Shown here: positions 8,013 through 16,511 of the stretch, in pieces | How positions within the stretch are numbered: position 1 is the stretch's first letter | Layout: every line of letters starts with the position of its first letter | Source of the DNA: Kaistia defluvii | Lineage (GTDB): Bacteria; Pseudomonadota; Alphaproteobacteria; Rhizobiales; Kaistiaceae | Assembly (NCBI RefSeq): GCF_026343955.1 | Contig: NZ_JAPKNI010000014.1 | Span: 1-48,301, forward strand | Direction: 5' to 3' | Length of the DNA stretch: 48,301 nucleotides | Made by a program: the position numbers and the translations under genes | Notes under the pieces: model-generated | What the model was told of the DNA's origin: nothing | Seen by the model: only the letters and a program-made list of their open reading frames with translations | The model's database searches: none

Positions 8013-8060
8013 CAAATGCCCTCGCCCGCCCGCCGGAGAGGGTGGGTGAGGGGCTTGCTT
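8013..8060. repeat. Palindromic repeat, right unit of a doublet
   Basis: CCCTCGCCCGCCCGCCGGAG leads into AGGGTGGGTGAGGGG and then CTTGCTTGGG. The last block is shared with 1029-1037 and, as TCTTGCTTG, with 23001-23009. With 7896-7935 it forms an inverted pair enclosing about 80 bp. Confidence 0.7.
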
Positions 8061-8136
8061 GGGGACGGCTTCATGCGGCTGGACTGCATCCGCAGGGCCG
8101 TCTCGAAGCCCGCGCCGGACCTCTCGCCTACCCAGG

Positions 8137-8994
8137 CTATTCCGCCGCGGCGCGCCGCGTCTCGGCTTCGCCGACGAAGCGGGAGGCGTGGATGGTGAGC
8201 ATGCCGACCTCGGTGCCGATCTGCATCCGGAACGGCATCATCACGCCGAGGCTCTCGACCGGCGCCAGCCAGACTTCGAGCGCCTTGTTGTTTTCCATGT
8301 ATTCGATGGCTTCGCGCGTCGGCCTGTGGCCGGCCACAGGGACGTAGCGGGCGCCGCAGACGACGACCGAGCCCTTGTAGGATCCGCTCTGGCCGTCCAC
8401 CTCGGCCATGCCCTTGTAGTGGAGCTTGACGTCGAAGCGCTGCCAGCCGTCGAAGACGGGAACCGTGCGATTGCAGGCCGCCGAGAGATTGCCCTTGACC
8501 AGCGGCACGATCATCGCGCTCAGCGGGTCGAAGATGTTGCGCTTGTGCTGCGGCAGCAGGGGAACGCGGTCCGCCTTCTTGGCGAGCGGCGGCATGGCGG
8601 CGACATTGACGATGGTGCCGCTGTTCATCTGCATCGACACGGTCGAGTTGCGGCGGCCGTTCTCGCTGGTGTCGAGCATGTAGGCGGCGGGCAGGACGCG
8701 CGAGCCGACGATGCGGCCGCTGCTCTTGAGGAAACCCTTGCCGTCGGAGACGAAGCGGCTGACGCCGCTGGTCGAGCCGCGCGCCGTGATCGTGTAGCCC
8801 TTGTCGTCGAAAACCGTATCGAGCGCGAAACGGCCGATGGTCAGCCCGCCGAGCAGGATGTTATATTCCGCGTCGACCTTGCCGGCCTGCTGCTGGGCGG
8901 GCGCGGCGACAGCCGCCGGCGCGACCGACGCCACGGGCGCGGCGGCCACGAGGAGCGGCAGGACAAGGGCACGGAAGAGGCGGAGCGATTGCAT
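8137..8994 (-). CDS. DUF3108 protein, secreted
   Basis: A 285-residue protein of unknown role that carries the DUF3108 fold. An N-terminal signal peptide is evident (MQSLRLFRALVLPLLVAAAP and an Ala-rich cleavage region ending near AVAAPA), so it should be periplasmic. The mature part has the family's beta-rich pattern (VDAEYNILLGGLTIGRFALD early, then DPLSAMIVPL and a Cys pair, CNRTVPVFDG and VVCGARY, that may form a disulphide). ATG 8994 gives a proper signal peptide; an in-frame TTG at 9024 would add ten residues in front. It faces away from rpmB, a pairing I recall from other Hyphomicrobiales. Function is not known. Confidence 0.82.
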   Translation of the reverse strand: MQSLRLFRALVLPLLVAAAPVASVAPAAVAAPAQQQAGKVDAEYNILLGGLTIGRFALDTVFDDKGYTITARGSTSGVSRFVSDGKGFLKSSGRIVGSRVLPAAYMLDTSENGRRNSTVSMQMNSGTIVNVAAMPPLAKKADRVPLLPQHKRNIFDPLSAMIVPLVKGNLSAACNRTVPVFDGWQRFDVKLHYKGMAEVDGQSGSYKGSVVVCGARYVPVAGHRPTREAIEYMENNKALEVWLAPVESLGVMMPFRMQIGTEVGMLTIHASRFVGEAETRRAAAE

Positions 8995-9145
8995 GGGAAT
9001 TGTTCCGTCGGAGGAGCGGCCCAAAGCCGGTTCTCATGCCTGAGTCCGGCCTCGGCTTCGTGGTCGTGATGATGCCCCCAAATCACTTCGCGCGATTCTA
9101 GGTGATTTGCACCGTCTTCGTCACTAGTGATTGCGCGCTGAATGC

Positions 9146-9174
9146 TTGACGACCGAAGCTTCGGCCACTATGAG
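9146..9174 (+). promoter_or_regulatory. Sigma-70 promoter of rpmB with dyad in the spacer
   Basis: TTGACG (9146-9151) and TATGAG (9169-9174) are separated by 17 bases. The spacer contains a perfect 12-bp palindrome CCGAAGCTTCGG at 9153-9164. Transcription would start about 70 bases before the rpmB ATG. Confidence 0.7.
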
Positions 9175-9251
9175 AAGGCCCACTTTCCGATACCCCTGTC
9201 GCGATGGATGCCGAGCCCGGCGCGTTGCGGCGGAAAAGAAGGATTTCTGTT

Positions 9252-9554
9252 ATGTCCCGTGTCTGCGAGTTGACCGGCAAGGCCGTCATGACCGGCAACA
9301 CCGTCAGCCATGCCAACAACAGGGCGCGTCGTCGCTACCTGCCGAACCTCGTCAACGTGACGCTGATCAGCGACGCGCTCGGCCGCAGCTTCAAGCTGCG
9401 CGTTTCGGCTTACGGCCTGCGCTCGGTCGAGCACCGCGGCGGTCTCGACGCGTTCCTCGCCAAGGCCAGCGCCAGCGAGCTGTCCGATCGCGCCCTGACG
9501 CTCAAGCGCGCCATCGCGAAGAAGACCGAGCAGGATAGCGTCGCAGCCGCCTGA
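9252..9554 (+). CDS. rpmB: 50S ribosomal protein L28
   Basis: A 100-residue protein of the large ribosomal subunit. The start [20 protein letters not shown] and the motif [12 protein letters not shown] are diagnostic for L28. The alphaproteobacterial C-terminal extension ([14 protein letters not shown]) is present. ATG 9252 follows AAGGA at 9 bases; a frame starting at 9204 would add 16 residues that L28 never has. It is served by the promoter at 9146-9174 and followed after 8 bases by the transporter gene, so the two are co-transcribed. Confidence 0.97.
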   Translation: MSRVCELTGKAVMTGNTVSHANNRARRRYLPNLVNVTLISDALGRSFKLRVSAYGLRSVEHRGGLDAFLAKASASELSDRALTLKRAIAKKTEQDSVAAA

Positions 9555-9562
9555 GGCCTCCG

Positions 9563-10201
9563 ATGATCAAGCCGGGTCACATCATTGCGGCCGCCTTCAT
9601 GGCGGCCGTTGTCGTTCTGTCGAACATCCTCGTCCAGTATCCGGTCGAGGCCATGGTCGGCCGGCTGGGGCTCGCCGATCTGCTGACCTGGGGCGCGTTC
9701 ACCTATCCGTTTGCCTTCTTCGTCAGCGACCTGACCAACCGCCGCTATGGCCCGCGCGTCGCGCGGATCGTCGTGCTGGTCGGCTTCGTCTGCGCCGTCA
9801 TCGTGTCGTTTAAGCTGGCGACGCCGCGTCTCGCGATCGCCTCGGGCACCGCCTATCTGTTCGGCCAGTTGCTGGATATCAGCCTGTTTGCCCGGCTGCG
9901 CCGCCAGGCCTGGTGGCGCGCCCCGCTGGCGGCATCCGTGGTCGGTTCGGTGGTCGACACCGCGATCTTCTTCACGCTCGCCTTCGCGCCGTTTGCGGCC
10001 TTCCTCGGCCCCAACGATTCCTTCGCGCTCGAATCGGCGCCGCTGCTCGGCGTGCTGTCGGTCGCGAGTGCGCGCTGGATGTCGTGGGCGCTGGGCGACC
10101 TGACGGTGAAGCTCTGCGCGGCGCTGCTGCTGCTCGCGCCCTACCGCGCGCTGATGCGCTTCGTGCTGTCCTGGCCCGAGGCGCAGCGCAGCCCGGCCTG
10201 A
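9563..10201 (+). CDS. Queuosine precursor transporter, VUT/YhhQ family
   Basis: A 212-residue inner-membrane protein of the VUT (YhhQ) family, which imports the tRNA-modification precursors preQ0 or preQ1. About six membrane segments are visible, for example IIAAAFMAAVVVLSNILV at the N-terminus and IVVLVGFVCAVIVSF. The family motif FFVSDLTNRRYG lies near residues 52-63, and the conserved SVVDTAIFF segment follows near residue 135. The gene starts 8 bases after rpmB, so both share a promoter, and ends before a strong bidirectional terminator. No preQ1 riboswitch is seen upstream. Confidence 0.88.
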   Translation: MIKPGHIIAAAFMAAVVVLSNILVQYPVEAMVGRLGLADLLTWGAFTYPFAFFVSDLTNRRYGPRVARIVVLVGFVCAVIVSFKLATPRLAIASGTAYLFGQLLDISLFARLRRQAWWRAPLAASVVGSVVDTAIFFTLAFAPFAAFLGPNDSFALESAPLLGVLSVASARWMSWALGDLTVKLCAALLLLAPYRALMRFVLSWPEAQRSPA

Positions 10202-10220
10202 CCGGCTTCGCGTCTAAATG

Positions 10221-10249
10221 AAAAAGCCCCGCTTCGGCGGGGCTTTTTT
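10221..10249. terminator. Bidirectional rho-independent terminator
   Basis: AGCCCCGC-TTCG-GCGGGGCT, an 8-bp stem with a UUCG tetraloop, is flanked by five A and six T. It lies between two convergent genes, the transporter (ends 10201) and the DnaB-like gene (stop at 10252), and can stop both. Confidence 0.92.
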
Positions 10250-10251
10250 GT

Positions 10252-11000
10252 TCAGCGCAGGGTCTGGATGCGGATCTCGCCCTGGTGCAGGAAGCAGGCC
10301 TTGTCGAACAGCGCCAGATCCAGCGGGTTGGGGAGGCGTATGTCCTCGAGACCGGCAGCGGCTTGGTCGCGGGATCATAGGACCGGTCGATCTGGGACAG
10401 GAAGGCCAGGATCAGACCCCGCTCGCGCGCGAAGGCCCGCAGTGTCCGCACCTGCGTCATCAGGTCGGGATTCGCCCGCCTCTGGTCGAGCAGCTGCAGG
10501 TAGTCGATCACGGCGAGCGTTCCCGGCGGCGCCGTCGCGAGCGCGGCGGCGATATGGTCGGCACGGATCGCGTCGGAGCCGTCATGCTCGAACAGGTCGC
10601 TGGAAAACATGGCCTCGGCGCCGATCGCCCGGAGCCGGTCGGCGATCTCGTGCGCGGTATATTCCAGCGTGAAGAACAGGCTGCGATGCCCTGCTTTCAT
10701 CGCCTCGGCAGCAAGCGCCAGGCCCATGAGCGTCTTGCCCTGGCGGGGCCGTGCGCCGATCAACACGAGGTCGCCGGGCGTAAGCCGGGCATACAGTCTC
10801 GCCGCGGGCGACGCCGCCTCGGCCCGCGCGACCAGCAGGCTCCAGCCCTCGAACCCCTCCGCCGTGGCGACGCGGTCGAGCGCTGCATGCAGCGGGATGC
10901 CCTCCCGGCGCGAGAGAAGCCTGGCATTGCGTTTGAGGCGATGGATGGGCGCGGATAAGCCTGGCGATCCGGGCAGCATGCCGGGTGCAGGCAGAGTCAT
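10252..11000 (-). pseudogene. DnaB-like helicase-domain ATPase, one-base frameshift
   Basis: A RecA-fold ATPase like the DnaB C-terminal domain, of about 249 residues when repaired. The Walker A motif is GARPRQGKT near residue 85 and the Walker B region is LAVIDYLQLL. The N-terminus (IHRLKRNARLLSRREGIPLH) is a helical segment. After SYDPATKPLP, near 10351-10355, the frame is lost. In the -1-base-corrected frame the protein goes on as LEDIRLPNPLDLALFD and ends at a TGA (10252-10254), three bases from the terminator. Without correction the frame runs on to 9972 into antisense of the transporter. One base, probably a G on the minus strand, is missing. ATG 11000 has AGGAGG upstream. Either a real decaying gene or a sequencing error. 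No replication role can be assigned. Confidence 0.8.
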
Positions 11001-11207
11001 GGTGCAAACCTCCTGGTGCGAGCCAGAACCGCAACCCCTCCTTATGCGTATCGCTCGAACAGTCGGTTCGAAAATCGTCCGTCGCCCGGCATGCAGATGC
11101 TGTCCCGAATGGAGGGGGGAGGCGTGGGCGGCGCCAGAATCAGAGCATAGCCGATGGCGTGCCGGCCGAGAATGCCAGGCATGCCGCCTTGCGCGAAAAA
11201 GCCGGGA

Positions 11208-12242
11208 TCAGTTGACGGCGTTGCCCGCGCCGCTGCCGGGGCCGGTCCAGATGAATTCGAGGATCAGGGTGCGCTGCAGGACGCTCAGATTGTCGTCCGA
11301 CACCAGCGTGACGCGGGTGCGGCCCGCCTCGTCGGTCGTGACGGCGAGCCCTTCCATGTTGTCGATCTGGTTGAGCATGTCCGCTTCCATCACGATGGGC
11401 CCGTCGACCAGCGCGCCGGGGCGGATCGTGTCGCCGGGGATGCGGCGCATCCGCATGCCGACGCCGAACGGCATGATCACGCGCCGCTCCAGCAGCAGCA
11501 GATCGCCATTCGGCAGGAAGGCGCCATCGGTGACGTCGAAATCATCCCGGCGCAGGACCGAAAAGGCGCCGGCCAGCGGGCCGCGCACGATCCACGAACG
11601 GTGGTTGCCCTTTTTGTCGAGCGAGCGTTCCGAGACCAGCACGGGCGACCCGGCCAGCGGGCCGTCGGCGGGCGCCAGCGCCACCATCTCCAGGCCGCTG
11701 TTCTTGACCAGGCCGGTCGCCGAGCGCGGCAGCTTGACCGGCTCGGGCCTGGCGAGCGACAGGTCCGGATTGGCGCGATAGAGGCGGAGATCGTTGGTCT
11801 GCTCGAACGAGACATAGGCCGCTACGTGGCCGTCGATCGTCGTCAGCCGCAGCCCCTCGGCATCGGCATTGCGCTTGACGCCGAGCGGCTTCCCCTTGCT
11901 GTTCAGCATCGGCGCCCATTCGGCATCGGCAATCCCGACCAGCCTGCCGCCCTCGCGCACCAGCGTGCCGCGAAACCAGTAGCCGGTGTCGGAGATGGCG
12001 ACGAAGCTCTTGCCGTCCGGTTTGAAGTCGATGCCGGACAGGCCGCCAAAGGCGCGGTTGGCCGAGTTCAGCGTCAGCCCGCCGGCGAATTCGAACTCGC
12101 CGAAGCGGGCCTGGCTGCGGCCGATCAGGAATTTGTCGATCCGCGTCGCGCGGGTCGGCTCGGGCGCGAAGCCGGCGGCCAGTGCGATGCCGGCCGACCC
12201 GGCCAGGATCATCGCACAGAGGGCCGCCAGCGCCCGCTTCAT
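11208..12242 (-). CDS. Phytase-like esterase-domain protein, secreted
   Basis: A 344-residue protein of the group annotated as esterase-like activity of phytase. A signal peptide is clear ([23 protein letters not shown]). The mature part has the repeating beta-propeller-like pattern of the family, with [24 protein letters not shown] and [10 protein letters not shown]. The substrate is unknown; true phytase activity is not implied. ATG 12242 overlaps the cobT stop codon as ATGA, so translation is coupled to cobT, although no cobalamin role is evident for it. Confidence 0.85.
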   Translation of the reverse strand: MKRALAALCAMILAGSAGIALAAGFAPEPTRATRIDKFLIGRSQARFGEFEFAGGLTLNSANRAFGGLSGIDFKPDGKSFVAISDTGYWFRGTLVREGGRLVGIADAEWAPMLNSKGKPLGVKRNADAEGLRLTTIDGHVAAYVSFEQTNDLRLYRANPDLSLARPEPVKLPRSATGLVKNSGLEMVALAPADGPLAGSPVLVSERSLDKKGNHRSWIVRGPLAGAFSVLRRDDFDVTDGAFLPNGDLLLLERRVIMPFGVGMRMRRIPGDTIRPGALVDGPIVMEADMLNQIDNMEGLAVTTDEAGRTRVTLVSDDNLSVLQRTLILEFIWTGPGSGAGNAVN

Positions 12243-14143
12243 CGCGTCCCGGTCCGCCGTCTCGGCGCGGCCCGGCGCACCGGCGTCTGGTGCTCGTCGA
12301 ACAGTTCCGCCAGCTTCTCGGTCATCGCGCCCGCCAGTTCCTCGGCGTCGACGATGGTCACGGCGCGGCGGTAATAGCGCGTCACGTCATGGCCGATGCC
12401 GATGGCGATCAGTTCGACAGGCGAACGGTTCTCGATCTCGTCGATGACGAAGCGCAGATGGCGCTCGAGATAGTTGCCGGTGTTGACCGAAAGCGTGGAA
12501 TCGTCGACCGGCGCGCCGTCGGAGATCATCATCAGGATCTTGCGCTGCTCGGTGCGGGCGAGCAGGCGCTGATGCGCCCAGTCGAGCGCCTCGCCGTCGA
12601 TGTTTTCCTTGAGCAGGCCTTCGCGCATCATCAGGCCGAGATTGCGCTTGGCGCGGCGCCAGGGCGCGTCGGCGGCTTTGTAGATGATGTGGCGCAGGTC
12701 GTTGAGGCGGCCGGGCGCTGCCGGCTTGCCGGCCTGCAGCCAGGCCTCGCGCGACTGCCCGCCCTTCCAGGCGCGCGTCGTGAAGCCGAGGATCTCGACC
12801 TTGACGCCGCAACGCTCCAGCGTGCGGGCGAGGATGTCGGCGCAGGTCGCCGCGACCGTGATCGGCCGGCCGCGCATCGAGCCGGAATTGTCGATCAGCA
12901 GCGTCACGACGGTGTCGCGGAAATTGGTTTCCTTCTCGATCTTGAAGGAGAGCGGCTGCATCGGATCGGTGACGACGCGGTGGAGCCGCGCCGGATCCAG
13001 CATGCCCTCTTCGCGGTCGAAGTCCCAGGAGCGGTTCTGCTGCGCCATCAGGCGGCGCTGCAGCCGGTTGGCGAGCCGGCCGACCGCGCCCTGCAGGTTG
13101 GAGAGCTGCTTGTCGAGGAAGCCGCGCAGCCGGTCGAGCTCGGCTGCGTCGCAGAGGTCCTCGGCCTTGATCGTCTCGTCGAAACGGGTGGTGAAGGCCT
13201 TGTAGTCGACGGTCGGCCAGGCGTTCGAGAGCGGACCGTCCTGCCGGTTGGCCTCGCCCGCGTCGCGCGCATCCTCGGCGTCCTCGCCGTCGGAATCGTC
13301 CTCGGCACCGGCCTCGGTCGTCTCCGTGTCGCCGGCTTCCGATTCGTCGCCCGTGGTCTCGGCCTCTTCCGACGCGTCGCTGTCGGCCTGGTCGGCCTGA
13401 TCCGAGGCGTCGTCCTTCTCCGAGCCCGAATCCTCGGAAGCGTCGTCGCCCTGCTCCTCGTTGTCGTCGTTCTCGCCCTTGCCCAGTTCCTCGGCCATGT
13501 CGAGCGAGGCGAGCAGCGAGCGAACGGCGGAGGCAAACTGCTTCTGGTCGCCGAGCGACGTGGAGAGCTTGTCGAAGTTCGGCCCGGCCTTGGACTCGAT
13601 CCAATCGCGCCAGAGGTCGACGATCTTCTCGGCCGAATGCGGCGGCTTCTGCCCGGTGAGCTTCTCGCGCACCAGCAGCGAGACCGCGTCCTCGAGCGGG
13701 GCTTCCGACTGTTCGGTGATCTCGTGGAAATTGCCGCGGTGATAGCGGTCCTCGAGCATGGCGGCGAGGTTGCCGGCGACACCCTCCATCCGCCGCGCGC
13801 CGATCGCCTCGACGCGCGCCTGCTCGACCGCGTCGAAGATCGCCCGGGCATTCTTGCCCTCCGGCGCGACCGCGCGGTGGATCGCCTCGTCATGGCAGGC
13901 GAGCCGCAGCGCCATCGAATCGCCCAGGCCGCGGGTGACCGCGATCTCGGCCGCCGTCGGCTTGCGCGCCGGCTCGGGCAGGCGCGCGCGCAGGCCGGTC
14001 AGGATCGGCCGGTCGTTGGAGAACGAGACCTCGAGGTCCGGCTTGCCGGAAATCGCCCGCACGCAGCCGGCGACCGCGCGCTTGAACGGCTCCGTCACCG
14101 CCTCGCCGGGCTTCTGTCTCGGATCGCTGTTGCTGCCGCTCAT
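12239..14143 (-). CDS. cobT: Aerobic cobaltochelatase subunit CobT
   Basis: CobT (634 residues) joins CobS and CobN in the ATP-dependent aerobic cobaltochelatase that inserts cobalt into hydrogenobyrinic acid a,c-diamide in vitamin B12 synthesis. The N-terminal CobT domain covers about residues 10-210. A strongly acidic linker follows (residues about 215-300, runs of E, D, S and A). The C-terminal von Willebrand A domain has the metal-ion site DNSGSMRG near residue 415. ATG 14143 has AAGGAAGCGAAG upstream. cobS lies 185 bases before it on the same strand. The catalytic CobN subunit is not in this window. Confidence 0.95.
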   Translation of the reverse strand: MSGSNSDPRQKPGEAVTEPFKRAVAGCVRAISGKPDLEVSFSNDRPILTGLRARLPEPARKPTAAEIAVTRGLGDSMALRLACHDEAIHRAVAPEGKNARAIFDAVEQARVEAIGARRMEGVAGNLAAMLEDRYHRGNFHEITEQSEAPLEDAVSLLVREKLTGQKPPHSAEKIVDLWRDWIESKAGPNFDKLSTSLGDQKQFASAVRSLLASLDMAEELGKGENDDNEEQGDDASEDSGSEKDDASDQADQADSDASEEAETTGDESEAGDTETTEAGAEDDSDGEDAEDARDAGEANRQDGPLSNAWPTVDYKAFTTRFDETIKAEDLCDAAELDRLRGFLDKQLSNLQGAVGRLANRLQRRLMAQQNRSWDFDREEGMLDPARLHRVVTDPMQPLSFKIEKETNFRDTVVTLLIDNSGSMRGRPITVAATCADILARTLERCGVKVEILGFTTRAWKGGQSREAWLQAGKPAAPGRLNDLRHIIYKAADAPWRRAKRNLGLMMREGLLKENIDGEALDWAHQRLLARTEQRKILMMISDGAPVDDSTLSVNTGNYLERHLRFVIDEIENRSPVELIAIGIGHDVTRYYRRAVTIVDAEELAGAMTEKLAELFDEHQTPVRRAAPRRRTGTR

Positions 14144-14328
14144 CTTCGCTTCCTTTTCCCTCGCCCGCCGGACGGGAAGGGGCGGGGTAACGGTCCCGCG
14201 CCGATCTCAAGCCTTGATCATAAGCGCAGTCCCGGCCTTGGGCTATGAATCCGAAAGGCCGAGGGCCGGCCCGAAAGGGCGAGCCGCGCCGAGCCCCCGC
14301 CGCGATGCGGGCGAGGGCCGGGGTCCGC

Positions 14329-15315
14329 CTAGCTCAGCACCACGTTGGCGGCCGATTCGACCAGCTCTTCGCCAAAGGCGCGCTGATAGAATTCCGCCAC
14401 CAGAGAGCGCTCGAGCTCGTCGCACTTGTTGAGGAAGGTCACGCGGAACGCGAAGCCGATATCGCCGAAGATCTCGGCATTCTCGGCCCAGGTGATGACC
14501 GTGCGCGGGCTCATGACGGTCGACAGGTCGCCGTTGATGAAGGCCGAGCGGGTCATGTCGGCGAGGCGGACCATGCGGCCGACGAGCGCGCGACCCTTCG
14601 GGTCGGCGAAACCCTTGGCCTTCGAGACGACGATGCCGACCTCGTTGTCGTGCGGCAGGTAGTTCAGCGTGGTGACGATGGACCAGCGGTCCATCTGCGC
14701 CTGGTTGATCTGCTGCGTGCCGTGATAGAGGCCCGAGGTATCGCCGAGGCCGACCGTGTTGGCGGTGGCGAACAGGCGGAAGGCGGGGTGCGGGCGGATG
14801 ACGCGGTTCTGGTCGAGCAGCGTCAGGCGGCCGGAGGATTCGAGCACGCGCTGGATCACGAACATCACGTCCGGGCGGCCGGCGTCATATTCGTCGAACA
14901 CCAGCGCGATGTTGTGCTGGTAGGCCCAGGGCAGGATGCCGTCGCGGAATTCCGTGACCTGCAGGCCGTCCTTGATGACGATCGCATCCTTGCCGATGAG
15001 GTCGATGCGGCTGATATGGCTGTCGAGATTGACGCGCACGGCCGGCCAGTTGAGGCGGGCGGCGACCTGCTCGATATGGGTCGACTTGCCGGTGCCGTGA
15101 TAGCCGGTGACCATGACGCGGCGATTGCGCGCGAAGCCGGCCAGGATGGCCAGCGTGGTCGTGCGGTCGAACAGGTAATCCGGATCGGCGTCCGGCACGT
15201 GCTCGTTGGGCTCGGAATAAGCCGGCACCTGCAGGTCGGAATCGATGCCGAAGACCTCACGGACGGAAATCGTCGTATCGGGCAGGGCGGTGCGATCAGT
15301 CGTCGTCTCAGTCAT
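14329..15315 (-). CDS. cobS: Aerobic cobaltochelatase subunit CobS
   Basis: CobS (328 residues) is the AAA+ ATPase of the aerobic cobaltochelatase. Walker A is [10 protein letters not shown] near residue 72, and the Walker B region reads [17 protein letters not shown] near residue 115. The AAA+ sensor segment [14 protein letters not shown] follows. Length matches the usual 325-335. ATG 15315 has CGGAGCAGAC upstream; the frame to 15372 would add 19 unconserved residues. It lies 102 bases after the J-domain gene and 185 before cobT, all on the minus strand. Confidence 0.96.
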   Translation of the reverse strand: MTETTTDRTALPDTTISVREVFGIDSDLQVPAYSEPNEHVPDADPDYLFDRTTTLAILAGFARNRRVMVTGYHGTGKSTHIEQVAARLNWPAVRVNLDSHISRIDLIGKDAIVIKDGLQVTEFRDGILPWAYQHNIALVFDEYDAGRPDVMFVIQRVLESSGRLTLLDQNRVIRPHPAFRLFATANTVGLGDTSGLYHGTQQINQAQMDRWSIVTTLNYLPHDNEVGIVVSKAKGFADPKGRALVGRMVRLADMTRSAFINGDLSTVMSPRTVITWAENAEIFGDIGFAFRVTFLNKCDELERSLVAEFYQRAFGEELVESAANVVLS

Positions 15316-15417
15316 GTCTGCTCCGTCGCATCCAGCGGACGCTTGCGGTCGGGTTCTAGGCGGGAGGGCCAAACTGAAGAGCCCGCGCGCGGGGAGCGAG
15401 CGGGAAGTGAGGCTCTT

Positions 15418-16041
15418 CTAGCAGAAGCCGGCCGCCTTGAGAAAGTTATATGCCTGAATGATTTCGCGCAGCTTGTCCTCGAAGCTGCGGTCTCCACCAT
15501 TGGCATCGGGATGGTAGATCTTGACCAGCGACTTGTAGCGCGACTTGATCTCGACACTGGACTCGGAGCCGTCCAGCTCCAGCGTGTCGAAGGATTTGCG
15601 CTCCAGCGTCTTGATGTGGCGAACCGGCTTGGCGGGTTCCTTCATCCGGCCGGCGGTGCCGTCGAACATGTCGAACGGATCCTGCACGCCGCCGCTCCAG
15701 TCGCGCGCCGCGTGGCTCTTGACGCGTTCGCGCTGCTCGCCGGCGCTGTTGACGCCCATCGTCCAGGTCGGGCGATGGCCGGTCAGCGAATCCTTCTGAT
15801 AGGCGGCGACATCCTCGTCGCCCATGCCGGAGAAGTAGTTGTAGTTCTTGTTGTAGAGCCGCACATGGTCGATGCAAAAATGGTGGAACTGCCCTTCGCG
15901 GTTCCGGCCCTTCGGCGCCTTGTGCGTACCTTCGGCCTTGCAACCGGCCCAGCTGCAAGGCTGGGTCGCTGGCTTTTGAGCGGTTCTTCCGGATGCTGAC
16001 TTGATCCGGATCCCGTCGAACAATTTTGAATCGAGCTTCAT
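15418..16041 (-). CDS. DnaJ-domain protein with C-terminal J domain
   Basis: A 207-residue co-chaperone-like protein whose J domain is at the C-terminus (about residues 145-205: FDTLELDGSESSVEIKSRYK, then HPD in KIYHPDANGGDRSFED). The HPD motif needed to stimulate DnaK is intact. An N-terminal segment CSWAGC ... HHFCIDH has spaced Cys and His that might bind zinc. Its client is unknown. ATG 16041 has no Shine-Dalgarno sequence and sits seven bases after a good -10 box, so the mRNA looks leaderless. It precedes cobS, as in many relatives, without a known link to B12. Confidence 0.9.
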   Translation of the reverse strand: MKLDSKLFDGIRIKSASGRTAQKPATQPCSWAGCKAEGTHKAPKGRNREGQFHHFCIDHVRLYNKNYNYFSGMGDEDVAAYQKDSLTGHRPTWTMGVNSAGEQRERVKSHAARDWSGGVQDPFDMFDGTAGRMKEPAKPVRHIKTLERKSFDTLELDGSESSVEIKSRYKSLVKIYHPDANGGDRSFEDKLREIIQAYNFLKAAGFC

Positions 16042-16047
16042 GATGCG

Positions 16048-16076
16048 ATTATGGTAGCCACCCCGCCCACGAACAA
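16048..16076 (-). promoter_or_regulatory. Promoter of the J-domain gene, predicted leaderless
   Basis: On the minus strand TTGTTC (16076-16071), 17 bases, then CATAAT (16053-16048). The start codon A is at 16041, the distance at which transcription itself should start. This lies inside the 69-bp gap shared with divergent bolA. Confidence 0.65.
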
Positions 16077-16110
16077 GGCGATGTTTCGCCAGAGTGACGG
16101 AGGTTTCTCT

Positions 16111-16374
16111 ATGAACACGAAAGAGCGGATTACGGCGGCGCTGGCAAGCGCCCTGTCGCCGCAGACCCTAGATGTGATTGACGAGTCGCATTTGCACAAG
16201 GGCCATGCCGGCCACCGGGAAGAGGGCGAGACCCATTTCCGGGTGAAAATCACGGCCGAAGCGTTCCGCGGCAAGAGCCGGGTCGATATCCACCGGACCG
16301 TCAATTCGATTCTCGCCGACGAACTCGCCGCCGGCGTCCACGCCCTCGCCATCCAGGCCAGGGCGCCGGAATAG
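16111..16374 (+). CDS. bolA: BolA-family protein
   Basis: An 87-residue BolA-fold protein. Relatives pair with monothiol glutaredoxins to bind and pass on iron-sulphur clusters. Typical elements are visible: ERITAALASALSPQTLDVID at the N-terminus, the histidine-rich loop SHLHKGHAGH, and FRGKSRVDIHRTV in the helix-turn-helix-like part. ATG 16111 follows GGAGG at 7 bases; an in-frame start at 16051 would run back across the divergent promoter. It diverges from the J-domain gene. Confidence 0.93.
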   Translation: MNTKERITAALASALSPQTLDVIDESHLHKGHAGHREEGETHFRVKITAEAFRGKSRVDIHRTVNSILADELAAGVHALAIQARAPE

Positions 16375-16511
16375 CGGCGACTCGCCGCGATGGCGGGCAA
16401 TTGGGATGGCGGGCGTCGTGCTGCCATCTGCTGGCCCCTTGGCCGGGAAATCGGCAGCGAAACGCCCTGTGACTGCAGGGGGTCCCGCTTTCGTAGGATT
16501 GATGCCCCGCC

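Larger units (their letters stand above)
7271..8136. other. 866-bp gene-free region with repeats
   Basis: No frame here resembles a protein. A frame at 7635-7997 only translates the repeat (PHPNPLPQAGEG), a well-known false gene signature. The region holds a 10-bp palindrome GTTCTAGAAC at 7375-7384, a long inverted repeat at 7618-7671, and a repeat doublet at 7896-8060. The helicase promoter should also lie here but I cannot point to it. Confidence 0.65.

Noticed and set aside
12182-14248. 688-codon open frame antisense to cobT
   Set aside because: Shadow of cobT; its Val- and Gly-rich text is typical of reverse-read acidic coding sequence.
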